A DNA stretch of 64,000 nucleotides from Luteolibacter ambystomatis. GTDB taxonomy: Bacteria > Verrucomicrobiota > Verrucomicrobiia > Verrucomicrobiales > Akkermansiaceae. The stretch spans positions 4,289,754 to 4,353,753 of the forward strand of contig NZ_CP073100.1 in assembly GCF_018137965.1 (NCBI RefSeq), in the 5' to 3' direction. The translations under genes and the position numbers were made by a program. Below the pieces are notes generated by a model. The model made no database searches, was not told where the DNA came from, and saw nothing but the letters and a program-made list of their open reading frames with translations. This document shows positions 7,705 to 17,733 of this stretch, piece by piece (the stretch's first letter is position 1; each line of letters starts with the position of its first letter).

Positions 7705-9030
7705 TCAGAAGTCGAGGTAAATCTCCGTGCGGCGGTTCGCGCGGCGGCCATCCGGATTATCTTCTCCGGATTCAGTGAAGTTCGGGCGGCGCGGCTGCGT
7801 CATTCCCTTCGCGACAGTGACAATCTGCTGCCTCGACACGCCTTTGGTGGCGAGGAAATCACGGACGACATCGGCACGCTTTTCCGAGAGCACGTTGTTG
7901 TATCCCTTGCTGCCGAGGGCATCCGTGTGGCCGCTGATGGTGAGCTTTTTCCCGGGGTCGGTGCGGAGGATCTGCGCGACGATCTCCAACTGGCGGCGCG
8001 TGCGCTCGCCGAGCTGGTCCTGGTCGAATTCGAAATAGAGCACCAGCGTGTCCCCGCCCTGCGGGTTCTTCACCAGCGGCGTGTAATAGACATCTCCGCC
8101 CGCGAAGCGCTTCGCGTAGTCATCAAGGAGTTGGTCCAGGTTCACCTCGCCGACACGCCAGCTTGCCGTCGGCGTGGACTGGCCGAGCATGAGTGAGAAC
8201 TGAGCGGCCTGCGAGCCATCCGCGGTTTCGACATTGGCGAGGTATCCGGCGGCACCGGGCTTGTTCATCAGCGCGCGCAGCGGCTTCTCCGCACGCAGCT
8301 TGTAGTTGCCCTCTTCAAAGAGGATGCAAAGCCCGGCGATTTTCGCATCGGAGACGGTGGAGGAATCGACGAATTCCTTCGCAAGCTGGAAGTTCTGATG
8401 CAGCGCGGCCTGCAGGAAGGCGTCCGCAATGCCAAGGGAGTCGACCAGCACGGCCTTCGGCACGGCTTCCTCCTTGCCCGGCGGCAAGGCGAGCTTCTCC
8501 ACCAGCCACTTGCCATCCTTGCGACGGAGATCGAGATAGATGCGGTCGCGCCCGAGATCCGCGCCATCGAGTTCCAACGCCCAACGGATGAGTTCATTGC
8601 GCTCCAGCTCGCCCACCTCACGCACCGGCGGTTGGCGCAGCTTGAAGCCGGAAGTTCCCACCAAGGCCTTCAGGCGCTCGGCGGTTCGCTCGTCCAGAGC
8701 CTCCTTGCCGATGAGCTTGGCAGCGGTATCGAGGTCACCGGCCTCCAGCGCCTTGCCGATCCGCGCCACCAGGGCCGCCGGATCCGCTGCGATGGGTCCG
8801 AGGCCGAGATCACCCGGCTTGGTCGCCGGATCACCGCCAGGTTGGCGCTCGTTGAGCGTGGGCACCGGTACCTTCGGCTTGAGGTCCACGGCAGGCACTT
8901 TCGGCGCGATCATTTCGCGCGGCGTCTCCTCATGGCGGTGGCGCATGGCGAGGATCACCGCCACGATGCCGGAAAGGACCAGGGTGATCGAAAGGAAGAT
9001 GTAGGGAAGCTTGGAGCGGGACTCGGCCAT
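7705..9030 (-). CDS. Inner-membrane-anchored OmpA-domain protein
   Basis: A 441-residue protein with one N-terminal membrane segment ('LPYIFLSITLVLSGIVAVILAM', residues about 8-29) and no cleavage site. A long periplasmic region follows. From about residue 320 a peptidoglycan-binding OmpA/MotB domain is seen: 'DTLVLYFEFDQDQL', 'LTISGHTDALGSKGYNNVLSEKRADVV' and the closing 'NPDGRRANRRTEIYLDF'. It probably tethers the inner membrane to the cell wall. The middle (about 90-310) contains two helix-rich segments without a recognised family. It lies downstream of the HtrA protease and the unknown secreted protein on the same strand; spacing to HtrA is 95 bases. Confidence 0.85.
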   Translation of the reverse strand: MAESRSKLPYIFLSITLVLSGIVAVILAMRHRHEETPREMIAPKVPAVDLKPKVPVPTLNERQPGGDPATKPGDLGLGPIAADPAALVARIGKALEAGDLDTAAKLIGKEALDERTAERLKALVGTSGFKLRQPPVREVGELERNELIRWALELDGADLGRDRIYLDLRRKDGKWLVEKLALPPGKEEAVPKAVLVDSLGIADAFLQAALHQNFQLAKEFVDSSTVSDAKIAGLCILFEEGNYKLRAEKPLRALMNKPGAAGYLANVETADGSQAAQFSLMLGQSTPTASWRVGEVNLDQLLDDYAKRFAGGDVYYTPLVKNPQGGDTLVLYFEFDQDQLGERTRRQLEIVAQILRTDPGKKLTISGHTDALGSKGYNNVLSEKRADVVRDFLATKGVSRQQIVTVAKGMTQPRRPNFTESGEDNPDGRRANRRTEIYLDF

Positions 9031-9125
9031 GACAGAGCGGCAGGATAGCGTGCGGCCGCGGCCTGTGAAAGCCCCGGCTCATGCCTGCAAGGAACGTCGG
9101 AAAAACGGCGGATGTTTCGCCGGTG

Positions 9126-10667
9126 TCAGTGCCCGGAGGGATTGGAAGTGCCTGGCGAATCGTCACGCGGCAGCGCGGGCAGATCGACACGCAATTGTTT
9201 GCCCTCGCGAAAGACCACCACTGCGGTCGCTTGCACGGCTGCGGACGCCGCGAGATTCATGTAGAATTCGTTCGCGCTGCCGATGCGGGCATGGTTCACA
9301 GCCACAACCAGATCCCCGGCTTTCAACCGGTCCGTCGCCAGCGCGTTTGGCACCAACTCCGTCACCACCACCCCGCGGAAGCCCCGCATCCGCTCCGGCA
9401 CACTGAGATCCCGCACTTGGATGCCGAGCGCCTGGAGCACCTCTTCCGAATCCCGGACACGGCCCTGTGCCACCGGCGGCGGTGTTTGAGCCGGCGCGGT
9501 GGTGCCGCTTCCGCTTTCCACGATCACCGCCTTGAGCGTGAGGGTCTGACCCGCGCGCCACACCGCCATGGGTACCTCCTGGTTGGCCCGGCTGCGCTGC
9601 ACCAGGGTGAACAGCTGATCCATGGAATGGATCGATTCGCCATTGTAAGACTGGATGACATCCTTCGGTTGCAACCCCGCGGCTTCGGCCGGCGATCCGG
9701 GCGTGACCGCTCCCACCACCGCTCCGTCCTTGCCGGAATATTCCAGGAGGGAACGGATGCGGGCGTCCAGATCGGCCATCTGCACGCCGAGGAACCCGCG
9801 CACCGGCCGCCCCCGCTCAAGGATCTGGGAAATGGCATCCTTCACGTCATTGGAAGGAATCGAGAAGCCCACTCCCTGGAAACCGGGATTGGTGCGGTCC
9901 GAGGAAAAGATGGCGGCGTTGATCCCGATGATCTCACCGCGGAGATTCACCAGCGGGCCGCCGGAGTTGCCCGGATTGATGGCGGCATCGGTTTGGAAGA
10001 GATCCCGCTGGTTATCGGAGATCGAGCGCTCCTTTGCGGAAATGATGCCCTGGGTCACGGTCTCGCCGAGACCAAAGGGATTCCCCACGGCGAAGACGAG
10101 CTGCCCGACCTCCACCTGCGCCGAATCTCCGAACTTGAGCGGCTGCACTTCCCCCGCCCCCTCCAGCTTCAATACGGCAATGTCGAGCAACGCATCCTCA
10201 CCGATCAGCGTGGCCGGATAGGTCTTGCCATCATGCAGCGTGATCTGGATCTGCTGCTGGCCGGCGATGACGTGATGGTTCGTCACCACGTGACCCTCAT
10301 GGCTGACAATCACCCCGGAGCCTTGACCCTGGGTTGGATACTGGCGGATCCGGGCGCGGCCGAAGTTATCCAACAGCTTCTCCGTCCGGACGCCCGCCGT
10401 ACCGATGCTCACGACGGAAGGTGTCACCGCCTTGGTCAACCGGGCGTATTCGCCATTGAGGCGGGACAACAGCTCGACATCGTCCGTCTCCAGCGGAGCC
10501 TTTTCCGCGAGGGTGAATTTTTCCGGGCGGAACTCCCCTGCGGGCTTGCCACCCAGAAAATCCTTCCATGAGCCCCCGGCACGCCAATGGCGGAGGGCGG
10601 ACACGGCGACGAACGCCGCGGCAAACACCACGATCAGGGCAAGCAACCTACGGAATCCGGCATTCAT
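9126..10667 (-). CDS. HtrA/Deg-type trypsin-like serine protease with two PDZ domains
   Basis: A 513-residue envelope protease for misfolded periplasmic proteins. The N-terminus has a hydrophobic anchor or signal ('LLALIVVFAAAFVAVSAL', residues 8-25). The trypsin-like domain carries a complete triad: His132 in 'VVTNHHVIAG', Asp162 in 'LDIAVLKLEG' and Ser235 in 'NPGNSGGPLV'. Two PDZ domains follow, the first around 'GSPAEAAGLQPKDVIQSYNGESI', the second around 'VVVTELVPNALATDRLKAGDLVVAVN'. I chose ATG 10667 over an upstream in-frame start because it places the hydrophobic segment at the N-terminus. It is flanked by two envelope proteins on the same strand, which suggests a stress or envelope cluster. 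Confidence 0.95.
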   Translation of the reverse strand: MNAGFRRLLALIVVFAAAFVAVSALRHWRAGGSWKDFLGGKPAGEFRPEKFTLAEKAPLETDDVELLSRLNGEYARLTKAVTPSVVSIGTAGVRTEKLLDNFGRARIRQYPTQGQGSGVIVSHEGHVVTNHHVIAGQQQIQITLHDGKTYPATLIGEDALLDIAVLKLEGAGEVQPLKFGDSAQVEVGQLVFAVGNPFGLGETVTQGIISAKERSISDNQRDLFQTDAAINPGNSGGPLVNLRGEIIGINAAIFSSDRTNPGFQGVGFSIPSNDVKDAISQILERGRPVRGFLGVQMADLDARIRSLLEYSGKDGAVVGAVTPGSPAEAAGLQPKDVIQSYNGESIHSMDQLFTLVQRSRANQEVPMAVWRAGQTLTLKAVIVESGSGTTAPAQTPPPVAQGRVRDSEEVLQALGIQVRDLSVPERMRGFRGVVVTELVPNALATDRLKAGDLVVAVNHARIGSANEFYMNLAASAAVQATAVVVFREGKQLRVDLPALPRDDSPGTSNPSGH

Positions 10668-10732
10668 GGGTGGGTGGGGGAACGCACCCACACTGGCGGC
10701 TTTCAGCGCCCGCTTTGCAAGGGGAAACCGCG

Positions 10733-12496
10733 TCAGCGTCCACCGGAACTCCGGATGCGGTCATCCGCATCCTCGTCCGCCGCCACGGCGTCCAGTTCAC
10801 GGCGGACGGCCTCGTAGGTCCCCTTGGCACTGTTGATCGCCGTCTGGTAACGCGAGTAGCCATTCTCATTGTCCCGGTCGCGGCGGGCCTTGGCGAGATT
10901 CCGCAGCGCGGTGATGAGATCCTTGCCCCGGGTGGTGAGATCGCGGTCCCGCATGTCGGTGTAGCGCTCGAGTGCCTCCACTTTCGGGCGGCAGGCTTCG
11001 ATCACCTTCTCGATGGTATCGACCTCCAGATTGTAAGTGTCGCTGTTCTTCGCGAGGGGGCCCACCGGTTCCAGCGCGCGGCGGACCTCGGCCGCCAACA
11101 CCGGCCGGGGCAACCAGGTCGGTCGCTTGCCCGAGCCCTGCAATTCCAGCATGCGTGCCGAAGCATGATCCGGAAACGCCTGGGCGATATCGACCAAACG
11201 CTGGCGGACGAAGCGGTTGGCAGCGTACTGGCCCACCGACATGGTGCCCTGCTTGACCTGGATCTCGGCAAACTTGGCGCCCACTTCCGCCACCGTACCC
11301 TGTGCACCCTTGTCCGCCCGCTCGACGAGTTCCTTCAACGAACCCGCCAGCAATACCTCGTACTTCAGATAGAAAGCCGGGTCCTCCATCACCAGCACGG
11401 ACGCCAGCAACGGCTCCGCTTCACGCGGCAGGATCAGACGGCCGCCCGGACCATCGGACAACGATCGCAGGCGATCCCACGCCCGGCTCGGCAGCTTGAA
11501 CGAACCATCCTCACGGATGATGCCCATGACCGTCGCCTGCGGCTCACGGGCGCTGACGGAGGAATCCATCAGCAAAGCCGCGGCCGCCGAGATGGATTTG
11601 TGGTTGGCATCCACCAGATAGTCGCCGCTGCAATCCAGATAAACGCGGCCGCTTCCGGGGAACTTGTCGCCCAGGGTTCTCAGCGCTCTTGTAAGCGTGT
11701 CGCTGGTCCCATCGAGTGAACGGTAGTTCTGTGTGCCCTGCAGGATGAATTTGAACCCGCCGCCGCGATCCTCGTCCTCCGCCCTCGTGCTGGTGGTGCG
11801 CATGGTGATCTTGCGCGGCTTCATCACGTATTGTTGCACCTCCCGGCCGTTGGAATTGTCCCGTTCGATGAACCACAGGGGCGTGCTGACCGTGCCGGTG
11901 GTATGGGTGAAAGTCACGGCCGCCACCGTGGGCTCGACCGGATCGGGATCCACCGGTTTGACCTCCTTCGGCTGGTACGCGACCAACTCGGGCACCCAGC
12001 CATTCCAGGCACCGGTGTCCTTCTTGTGATCCGCCGCGGCATCGTGGTAGGGATCGATCACCACCGCCACATCGGTCAGGCAGGCTGCCAGCGCCTGGGC
12101 ATCGCGACCGGCTTCCGCCGACTCCAGCCAGGCCAGAAGCTCCCAGAGATGGCTCTTCGATTTCTCCGCCTTGGTCGAATCAGCGGGGTCACGGAGGAGT
12201 CCGTCCCGCACGTTGTCCATCAGTTCCCGCGCTTCGCGGTTGGCGGGATCAAGGGCGAGGGCGAGGGCGAGCGTCTGGGCGATCTTGCGCCGGTCGGAAG
12301 GTTGGTCGGCTCCCAGTGTCCGGCTCAACATGGAAAGCTCGCCGGAGAGCCGGGTCATGGATTCCACCTCGAGCGGCAGCCGGTCACGGCGGAATGGGAT
12401 CGGCCCTTCCGCGGGTACCGCGAACGGTTCCGCCGCCCACCCGAGGGTCGCCGCAACGGCCCACCATCCCACGCATCTGGAAATCCACGCTCGCAT
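10733..12496 (-). CDS. Secreted protein with a degenerate Lon-protease-like (S16) segment
   Basis: A 587-residue protein with a short signal-like start ('CVGWWAVAATLGWAAEPFA'). Residues about 285-375 resemble the proteolytic fold of Lon: 'SISAAAALLMDSS' occupies the place of the Ser helix, followed by 'VMGIIREDGSFKLPSRAWDRL' and 'GGRLILP', which mirror Lon's 'MTGEITLRGxVLPIGG' and 'VILP'. The catalytic lysine expected after the LP pair is absent; the 335-346 stretch has only Arg and Asp, so proteolysis is doubtful. The C-terminal third is helix-rich and charged, perhaps coiled coil. The function is unknown. Its position upstream of HtrA on the same strand (65-base gap) hints at an envelope role. 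Confidence 0.65.
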   Translation of the reverse strand: MRAWISRCVGWWAVAATLGWAAEPFAVPAEGPIPFRRDRLPLEVESMTRLSGELSMLSRTLGADQPSDRRKIAQTLALALALDPANREARELMDNVRDGLLRDPADSTKAEKSKSHLWELLAWLESAEAGRDAQALAACLTDVAVVIDPYHDAAADHKKDTGAWNGWVPELVAYQPKEVKPVDPDPVEPTVAAVTFTHTTGTVSTPLWFIERDNSNGREVQQYVMKPRKITMRTTSTRAEDEDRGGGFKFILQGTQNYRSLDGTSDTLTRALRTLGDKFPGSGRVYLDCSGDYLVDANHKSISAAAALLMDSSVSAREPQATVMGIIREDGSFKLPSRAWDRLRSLSDGPGGRLILPREAEPLLASVLVMEDPAFYLKYEVLLAGSLKELVERADKGAQGTVAEVGAKFAEIQVKQGTMSVGQYAANRFVRQRLVDIAQAFPDHASARMLELQGSGKRPTWLPRPVLAAEVRRALEPVGPLAKNSDTYNLEVDTIEKVIEACRPKVEALERYTDMRDRDLTTRGKDLITALRNLAKARRDRDNENGYSRYQTAINSAKGTYEAVRRELDAVAADEDADDRIRSSGGR

Positions 12497-12614
12497 CTTC
12501 CCAAGAGATCTATCTCCCCGCTACGTCTCTCCTCAAGCGCACATTGCAGGGAGATTGATCCGAACCCGGCGGGTTGCTCTGGATTCCGGTGGCGGGATTC
12601 CCAATTCTCCGCCC

Positions 12615-13022
12615 ATGTCCGAGCGCCCGACGATCGAAACCCGTGAGGAAGTGATGTTCTTCGACACCGACTGCGGCGGCGTGGTCCACAATCTCGCCTA
12701 CCTCCGCATGATCGAGACCTGCCGCACCCGGCTCGCGGCGCTGATGGGCATGGACCTGCGCGGGATGGCTTCCACCCACCTCTTCCCCGTGCTCACCCGT
12801 ACCGAGGTGGACTACAAGCGTCCGGCGAAGCTCGGCGACTGGATCGTGATCCGCGGCCGCCTGGCGGAACTCAGCCGCGCGCGCTTCATCTGCGAATTCG
12901 AAATGATCCGGGAAAGCGACGGTACCCTCCTCGTCACCGCCCGCCAGGGCCTCGCCCTGGTCCAGATGCCCGAGGGCAGGCCCGCGCGGCTGCCGGCGGA
13001 GTGGTTGGAACAGTGGGGGTGA
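12615..13022 (+). CDS. Acyl-CoA thioesterase, YbgC/4-hydroxybenzoyl-CoA thioesterase (hotdog) family
   Basis: A 135-residue single hotdog-fold protein. It carries the catalytic Asp motif 'EVMFFDTDCGGVVHNLAYLRMIE' (family pattern xDxDxxGHVNNxxY), then 'VLTRTEVDYKRPAKLGD' and 'IVIRGRLAELSRARFICEFEM'. Members hydrolyse short- or aromatic-acyl-CoA thioesters in the cytoplasm; YbgC proteins associate with the Tol-Pal system, but no tol gene is seen here. The start is the ATG at 12615. A TACTAG/CTAGTA hairpin (13025-13040) follows the stop codon. Confidence 0.9.
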   Translation: MSERPTIETREEVMFFDTDCGGVVHNLAYLRMIETCRTRLAALMGMDLRGMASTHLFPVLTRTEVDYKRPAKLGDWIVIRGRLAELSRARFICEFEMIRESDGTLLVTARQGLALVQMPEGRPARLPAEWLEQWG

Positions 13023-13024
13023 TT

Positions 13025-13040
13025 TACTAGAGATCTAGTA
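13025..13040. other. Short AT-rich hairpin after the thioesterase gene
   Basis: TACTAG, a 4-base loop and CTAGTA, followed by TTTAT. It could be a weak terminator or a protein-binding palindrome; the stem has few GC pairs. Confidence 0.3.
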
Positions 13041-13075
13041 TTTATGGACCGGCCTCCGGCTTGCAACGAGCGGGC

Positions 13076-13103
13076 TTGCACCCGTCATCGGGCTTTCTAA
13101 CCT
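13076..13103 (+). promoter_or_regulatory. Predicted promoter, near-leaderless
   Basis: TTGCAC (13076-13081), a 16-base spacer and TAACCT (13098-13103). The ATG of the S46 peptidase is 7 bases downstream. Confidence 0.55.
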
Positions 13104-13110
13104 CCGCGTC

Positions 13111-15162
13111 ATGTCAGGCAGATCGGTTCGGGCGGCGGCTTTCCTTTTCCTCATCACGACAGGTGCGCGCGGGGATGAAGGCATGTGGTTGTTCAACAAG
13201 CCCCCGGTCCGGCAGGTGAAGGAACGCTACGGCTTCGAGATGAAGCCGGAGTGGCTGGATCACCTCCAGCGCTCGGCGGTACACTTCGGTGGCGGCTCGG
13301 GTTCGTTCGTCTCGGGCGATGGCCTGGTGCTCACGAATCATCACGTGGCGGCGGGCACCCTTGAGAAGCTGGGCAGCGCGGAACACGACTACCTGAAGGA
13401 TGGATTTTCCGCAGCAACCCTCTCCGACGAACTGCGCTGCCCGGACATGGAGCTGAAGGTGCTGATGGACATCCAGGATGTGACCAGGCAGGTGACAGAC
13501 GCGGTGGCCGCGAAGAACCCTGCCGAAGCCGTAGCCGCACGCCGCGAGGTGATCGCCCGCATCGAGCGGGAGGCTCTGGCGGCCACAGGCATGCGCAGCG
13601 ATGTGATCACACTCTACCGGGGCGGGGCCTACCATCTTTACCAATACAAGCGCTACACGGACGTCCGGCTGGTCTTCGCTCCGGAGAAACAGGCCGGTGC
13701 CTTCGGCGGCGATCCGGACAATTTCGAGTTCCCGCGCTGGGACCTCGATATGGCGTTCTTCCGCGTCTATGAAAACGGCCAACCGGCAAAGACACCCGAC
13801 TACCTGAAGTGGAGCACCACCGGTGCCAAGGAGGGTGAGCTGATCTTCGTCGCCGGTCATCCCGGCCGCACGGATCGGGCGGACACCCATGCCGAGCTGA
13901 TTCAAGCCCGGGACCACTCCCTCCCGCAACGCCTGGATGCCATGCTCCGCAATGAAACCCTCCTGAGCAACTGGTCGGCACGCAGTGAGGAAAACCGCCG
14001 CCGCGCTTCAGGACTGATCACTGGCATCCAGAACGGTCGCAAATCCATCCAAGCCCGTTTGGAGGGCCTGCTCGATCCCGTCTTCATGGCGAAAAAAGCG
14101 TCCGAGGAACAAGCACTCCGGGCCTCTTTCGCGGCGAGCCAGGAATGGAAGAAGGCCGCCGAAGCCTTTGACGAGATCGCCGCCATCGAAGCCGCCCAAC
14201 AACCGTCCGCTCGCCGGGAGCGGATGCTGGAGGGAGCCGAAGGCTTCAACAGCAGCCTGTTCTCCATCGCCCGCACGTTGCTCCGGGCCGGGCAGGAAAC
14301 CCCCAAACCGGATGGCCAGCGGTTGCGCGAATTCCGCAGCGCGGCCCGTTCGTCCCTGGAGCTTTCCCTGTTCTCCACCCGGCCCATCTACAAGGATCTG
14401 GAAATCGAGAAGCTGGCCAATTCACTGACTCTTCTCTGCGGCACCTTGGGCGCGGACGATCCTCTGGTCGTCTCAGTGATGGCTGGAAAGCCTCCCCGTG
14501 ACCGGGCGACGGAACTCATCCAAGGCACGCGGCTGGAGAATCCCGCCTTCCGTCGCCAGCTCTATGACGGCGGAACCACAGCCGTGACCGCGTCCAAGGA
14601 CCCGATGATCGCCCTCGCCACCCTCATCGAAAGCGAATCGCGGACACTCCGCGATCAGGAGGATACCGCCGGGGAATCGATCACCCGCGCTACCGAAACC
14701 ATCGCCCTCGCCCGCTTCGCTCTCGGGGGAGATGCCGTCTATCCCGATGCCACCTCCAGCCTGCGCCTCGCCTTTGGCACGGTGAAGGGCTACGAAACCG
14801 CCGCTGGCAAGGTGCCTTGGTCAACCACTTTGGGTGGACTAGCGGAAACCTCGGCGGCCCACCGCAATCAGCCGCCGTATCAGATGCCTGCCAACTGGGA
14901 GGGCAAGACCTTTGACCGGGACATTCCATTCAACTTCATCAGCACCGCCGACATCACCGGTGGCAACTCCGGCAGCCCGGTGGTCAATCAGGCGGGCGAA
15001 CTGGTCGGCCTGATCTTCGACGGCAACGCCCCCAGCCTGACCTGTGGCTACGCCTATTCCGACAAAACCGCCCGCGCCGTCTCGGTACATTCCGCGGGGA
15101 TGCTGGAAGCCCTCCGCCAGATCTATCACGCCAACCGGATCGTGAAGGAGATCACCCGCTAA
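13111..15162 (+). CDS. S46 family serine peptidase (dipeptidyl-peptidase DPP7/DPP11-like)
   Basis: A 683-residue exported peptidase, close to the usual S46 length of about 700. The signal peptide is '[21 protein letters not shown]', and the mature start '[11 protein letters not shown]' is typical of S46. The double-beta-barrel peptidase has His78 in 'LVLTNHHVA', a likely Asp in '[16 protein letters not shown]', and Ser620 in '[25 protein letters not shown]'. The intervening region of about 270 residues is the alpha-helical lid that limits activity to dipeptide release. Members supply dipeptides from extracellular protein in bacteria that use peptides as carbon. It has its own promoter. Its stop codon overlaps the convergent mnmG stop by two bases. 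Confidence 0.93.
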   Translation: MSGRSVRAAAFLFLITTGARGDEGMWLFNKPPVRQVKERYGFEMKPEWLDHLQRSAVHFGGGSGSFVSGDGLVLTNHHVAAGTLEKLGSAEHDYLKDGFSAATLSDELRCPDMELKVLMDIQDVTRQVTDAVAAKNPAEAVAARREVIARIEREALAATGMRSDVITLYRGGAYHLYQYKRYTDVRLVFAPEKQAGAFGGDPDNFEFPRWDLDMAFFRVYENGQPAKTPDYLKWSTTGAKEGELIFVAGHPGRTDRADTHAELIQARDHSLPQRLDAMLRNETLLSNWSARSEENRRRASGLITGIQNGRKSIQARLEGLLDPVFMAKKASEEQALRASFAASQEWKKAAEAFDEIAAIEAAQQPSARRERMLEGAEGFNSSLFSIARTLLRAGQETPKPDGQRLREFRSAARSSLELSLFSTRPIYKDLEIEKLANSLTLLCGTLGADDPLVVSVMAGKPPRDRATELIQGTRLENPAFRRQLYDGGTTAVTASKDPMIALATLIESESRTLRDQEDTAGESITRATETIALARFALGGDAVYPDATSSLRLAFGTVKGYETAAGKVPWSTTLGGLAETSAAHRNQPPYQMPANWEGKTFDRDIPFNFISTADITGGNSGSPVVNQAGELVGLIFDGNAPSLTCGYAYSDKTARAVSVHSAGMLEALRQIYHANRIVKEITR

Positions 15163-17030
15163 AGGACTTCCTCCCGCTCCCGTTTCTCCAGCCAAACGGC
15201 AAGCACGGCAATGTCCGCCGGGGTGATCCCGGAGATGCGGCCCGCTTGCCCGAGGGTGGCCGGGCGGATCTGGCTGAAGCGGGTCTTCGCCTCCTGTTTG
15301 AGACCCGGGATGACACTGAAATCGAGGTCGGCAGGGAGCTTTTTCGTCTCCTGACGGGACATCCGGTCGATCTGGGTCTGCTGCCGGTTCAGGTGGCCTT
15401 CGTAGCGATACTCGGTTTCGATCATCGGCCAAAGTTCCACGTGGAACATCTCCTTCAGTTCGGCAGGCAATTCCTCCCAGCTCGTCTCGCTGCGACGGAA
15501 CCAGTGATCCAGTTTCACCCCCTCATGGTTGGTTTTCCGACCCCAGGCGAGGGCTTCGTCCAGTTTCACCTGCTTCTCCCGCACCCTCTCGGCCCGTTCT
15601 CCGGAAACCAACCCGGCTTCCACTCCACGCGGGGTGAGGCGCAGGTCGGCGTTGTCCTGACGCAGCAGAAGCCGGTACTCGGCCCGGGAGGTGAACATGC
15701 GGTAAGGCTCGGTGCAGCCCTTGGTCACAAGGTCATCCACCATGACCCCGAGGTAGGCTTCGTCACGACGGAGCACGAACTCCGGTTCTCCGAGGACCTT
15801 GAGCGCTGCATTTGCCCCGGCGAGGAGTCCCTGACCGGCCGCTTCCTCGTAGCCTGAGGTACCATTGATCTGACCGGCGAAATAAAGTCCCTCCACCCGT
15901 TTGGTTTCGAGAGTGGAATGAAGCTGGGTGGGCGGACAGTAATCGTACTCCACCGCGTAGCCCGGGCGCAGGATCTCACAGTTCTCCAGTCCCGGAATCG
16001 TGCGGAGGAACGCCAGTTGGACCTCATACGGGAGAGAGGTCGAGACCCCGTTGACGTAGTATTCGTGGGTGTGGCGGCCTTCCGGTTCGAGGAACACCTG
16101 ATGGCGCTCCTTCTCGGCGAAACGCACCACCTTGTCCTCGATCGAGGGACAGTAGCGGGGCCCAACGCCCTCGATCACCCCGCAATACATGGGGGATTGG
16201 TCGAGATTGTTACGGATGATCTCGTGGGTGGCTGGGGTGGTGTAAGTGATCCAGCACGGCATTTGTTCCACGTGGAACGTTTCCTCCCCCCAGGGATTGA
16301 GAGTGAAGAGATCATCGGCCCCCTTCTTCAGCGTATCGGCGAGGAAACTGAACTTCGGCACCGGAGTATCTCCCTCCTGGCGCTCACACTTGGAAAGATC
16401 CAGCGAGCGGCCATTCAGACGGCAGGGCGTGCCGGTCTTGAAGCGTTCCACTTGAAAGCCAAGGTGCTTCAGGGAATCCGAAACAGTGGAAATGGCATCC
16501 CCCATCCGCCCCCCCTTCTCATTCCGCAGGCCGACATGCATCAGGCCACGCATGAAGGTGCCTGCCGACAGCACCACCGATCGGGCGGCGATTTCCATCC
16601 CAAGCGAGGTGCGGATCCCGGTGATGAGGTCATTCTCCACCAGCAGCTCCGCCACGTTCCCTTGGTGAAGGTCCACACCCGGTGTTCCTTCCAGCACCCA
16701 CTTCATCCGGAATTGGTAGGCCTTCTTGTCGCACTGGGCACGGGGTGCCCGGACGGAGGGCCCTTTGGAAGCATTCAGCATCCGCCACTGGATGGCGGTC
16801 GCATCGGTGTTCAGTCCCATTGCTCCCCCAAGGGCATCGATCTCCCGAACCATGTGCCCCTTGGCCAACCCGCCGATGGCAGGGTTGCAGGACATCTGCC
16901 CGATGGTGTCCAGATTCTGGGTCAGCACCGCCACTTGGCAACCGAGGCGGGCGGCAGCCAGCGCAGCCTCAACCCCGGCATGGCCGGCACCGATCACAAG
17001 GACATCATAGGATTTCGGATAGCGAAACAC
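15159..17030 (-). CDS. mnmG: tRNA uridine-5-carboxymethylaminomethyl(34) synthesis enzyme MnmG (GidA)
   Basis: A 623-residue FAD protein of normal length that works with MnmE to modify U34 of several tRNAs. The FAD motif '[23 protein letters not shown]' opens the protein. The signatures '[24 protein letters not shown]', '[17 protein letters not shown]', '[22 protein letters not shown]' and '[23 protein letters not shown]' follow. I chose the GTG at 17030 ([12 protein letters not shown]). Longer in-frame starts would run through the upstream parS-like site and into the divergent gene. Two parS-like palindromes lie inside the coding sequence, where they encode 'FHVEQ' and 'FHVEL', and a third sits 59-74 bases upstream. 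mnmG is commonly near the chromosome origin. Confidence 0.97.
   Translation of the reverse strand: MFRYPKSYDVLVIGAGHAGVEAALAAARLGCQVAVLTQNLDTIGQMSCNPAIGGLAKGHMVREIDALGGAMGLNTDATAIQWRMLNASKGPSVRAPRAQCDKKAYQFRMKWVLEGTPGVDLHQGNVAELLVENDLITGIRTSLGMEIAARSVVLSAGTFMRGLMHVGLRNEKGGRMGDAISTVSDSLKHLGFQVERFKTGTPCRLNGRSLDLSKCERQEGDTPVPKFSFLADTLKKGADDLFTLNPWGEETFHVEQMPCWITYTTPATHEIIRNNLDQSPMYCGVIEGVGPRYCPSIEDKVVRFAEKERHQVFLEPEGRHTHEYYVNGVSTSLPYEVQLAFLRTIPGLENCEILRPGYAVEYDYCPPTQLHSTLETKRVEGLYFAGQINGTSGYEEAAGQGLLAGANAALKVLGEPEFVLRRDEAYLGVMVDDLVTKGCTEPYRMFTSRAEYRLLLRQDNADLRLTPRGVEAGLVSGERAERVREKQVKLDEALAWGRKTNHEGVKLDHWFRRSETSWEELPAELKEMFHVELWPMIETEYRYEGHLNRQQTQIDRMSRQETKKLPADLDFSVIPGLKQEAKTRFSQIRPATLGQAGRISGITPADIAVLAVWLEKREREEVL
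15433..15448. other. parS-like palindrome (site 1, inside mnmG)
   Basis: The minus strand reads TGTTCCACGTGGAACT, differing at one end base from the perfect 16-mer TGTTCCACGTGGAACA. It matches the bacterial ParB-binding parS pattern TGTTNCACGTGNAACA except for that terminal base. It encodes FHVEL in MnmG. Confidence 0.7.
16264..16279. other. parS-like palindrome (site 2, inside mnmG)
   Basis: The plus strand reads TGTTCCACGTGGAACG, one terminal base away from the perfect palindrome. It encodes FHVEQ in MnmG, at a place where MnmG proteins are not usually conserved, as if the codons were shaped by the DNA site. Confidence 0.7.
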
Positions 17031-17088
17031 GCGGATCGTGTAGCCCAGCCCGCCCCCGCCCACAAGTACCGCTAGAAAGACCGATTTG

Positions 17089-17104
17089 TGTTCCACGTGG
17101 AACA
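17089..17104. other. parS-like palindrome (site 3, mnmG upstream)
   Basis: A perfect 16-bp palindrome TGTTCCACGTGGAACA, extended to 18 bp (GTGTTCCACGTGGAACAC). It lies between the divergent mnmG and membrane-protein genes. A ParB/Spo0J-type binding site is the simplest reading. Confidence 0.75.
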
Positions 17105-17157
17105 CGCACCCGAAATTTCCCTCGCCCCTTGCCCATGGATCTTCCAATCTCCTTGGC

Positions 17158-17730
17158 ATGAAGCGCTGGCTCCCTGCCCTCCTCATCGTCGCCCTGCTCG
17201 CGGCTTTCCGGATTCTTGGCGGATTGTTCCCGACCCAGCTCCCCAACCTCCAGCCTCTCCCCGCCCTCCTGCTCTGCGGCATCGTATTCCTCAAGGGAGC
17301 CCAGCGCTGGCTCCTGCCGCTTGCCGCGTGGGTGATCAGCTACCCGGCCACCAGCATTGCCCAGGGCTATCCGATCTTCGGCTGGGATCTTCTCAGTGTG
17401 ATCCTCGGGATCGCCACCACTGCCGCGATTGCCCTGTGGACCCGCCGCCACCCGGCCGCGCTGCCGGTGCTCGCCTCGTCGATTGTGGCGGCGCTCGTCT
17501 TCTACTTTGTCACCAACCTGGTGTCCTTCACGGTGGATCCGCTTTATGCCAAGACCGTGGATGGTTTCGTGCGTTCCCAGTGGACCGGTCCCGAAGGTGG
17601 CATCCCCACCTGGATCTTCCTGCGAAACCTGCTCGCCGCGAACTTCCTCTTCTCGGCCCTCTTTCTGCTCTCCCGTCGTTCGCTCCCGCAGGCTGCCGGC
17701 GTTCCGGCCAAGCCCGCCGCTGCCAGATAA
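17158..17730 (+). CDS. Polytopic membrane protein, DUF6580-like
   Basis: A 190-residue membrane protein with about five hydrophobic helices: '[20 protein letters not shown]', '[14 protein letters not shown]', '[17 protein letters not shown]', '[17 protein letters not shown]' and '[20 protein letters not shown]', plus a final '[14 protein letters not shown]'. The layout, with a conserved Arg near helix 1 and an ECF-transporter S-component-like arrangement, recalls the DUF6580 family. This is recalled from pattern, not verified. No function is known. The start is the ATG at 17158. It diverges from mnmG across parS-like site 3 and precedes pdhA by 56 bases. Confidence 0.75.
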   Translation: MKRWLPALLIVALLAAFRILGGLFPTQLPNLQPLPALLLCGIVFLKGAQRWLLPLAAWVISYPATSIAQGYPIFGWDLLSVILGIATTAAIALWTRRHPAALPVLASSIVAALVFYFVTNLVSFTVDPLYAKTVDGFVRSQWTGPEGGIPTWIFLRNLLAANFLFSALFLLSRRSLPQAAGVPAKPAAAR

Positions 17731-17733
17731 GAC

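Noticed and set aside
9081..10571. Plus-strand ORF of nearly 500 codons across the HtrA gene
   Set aside because: Mirror of the HtrA coding frame in high-GC DNA; no family signature, low-complexity Arg/His composition.
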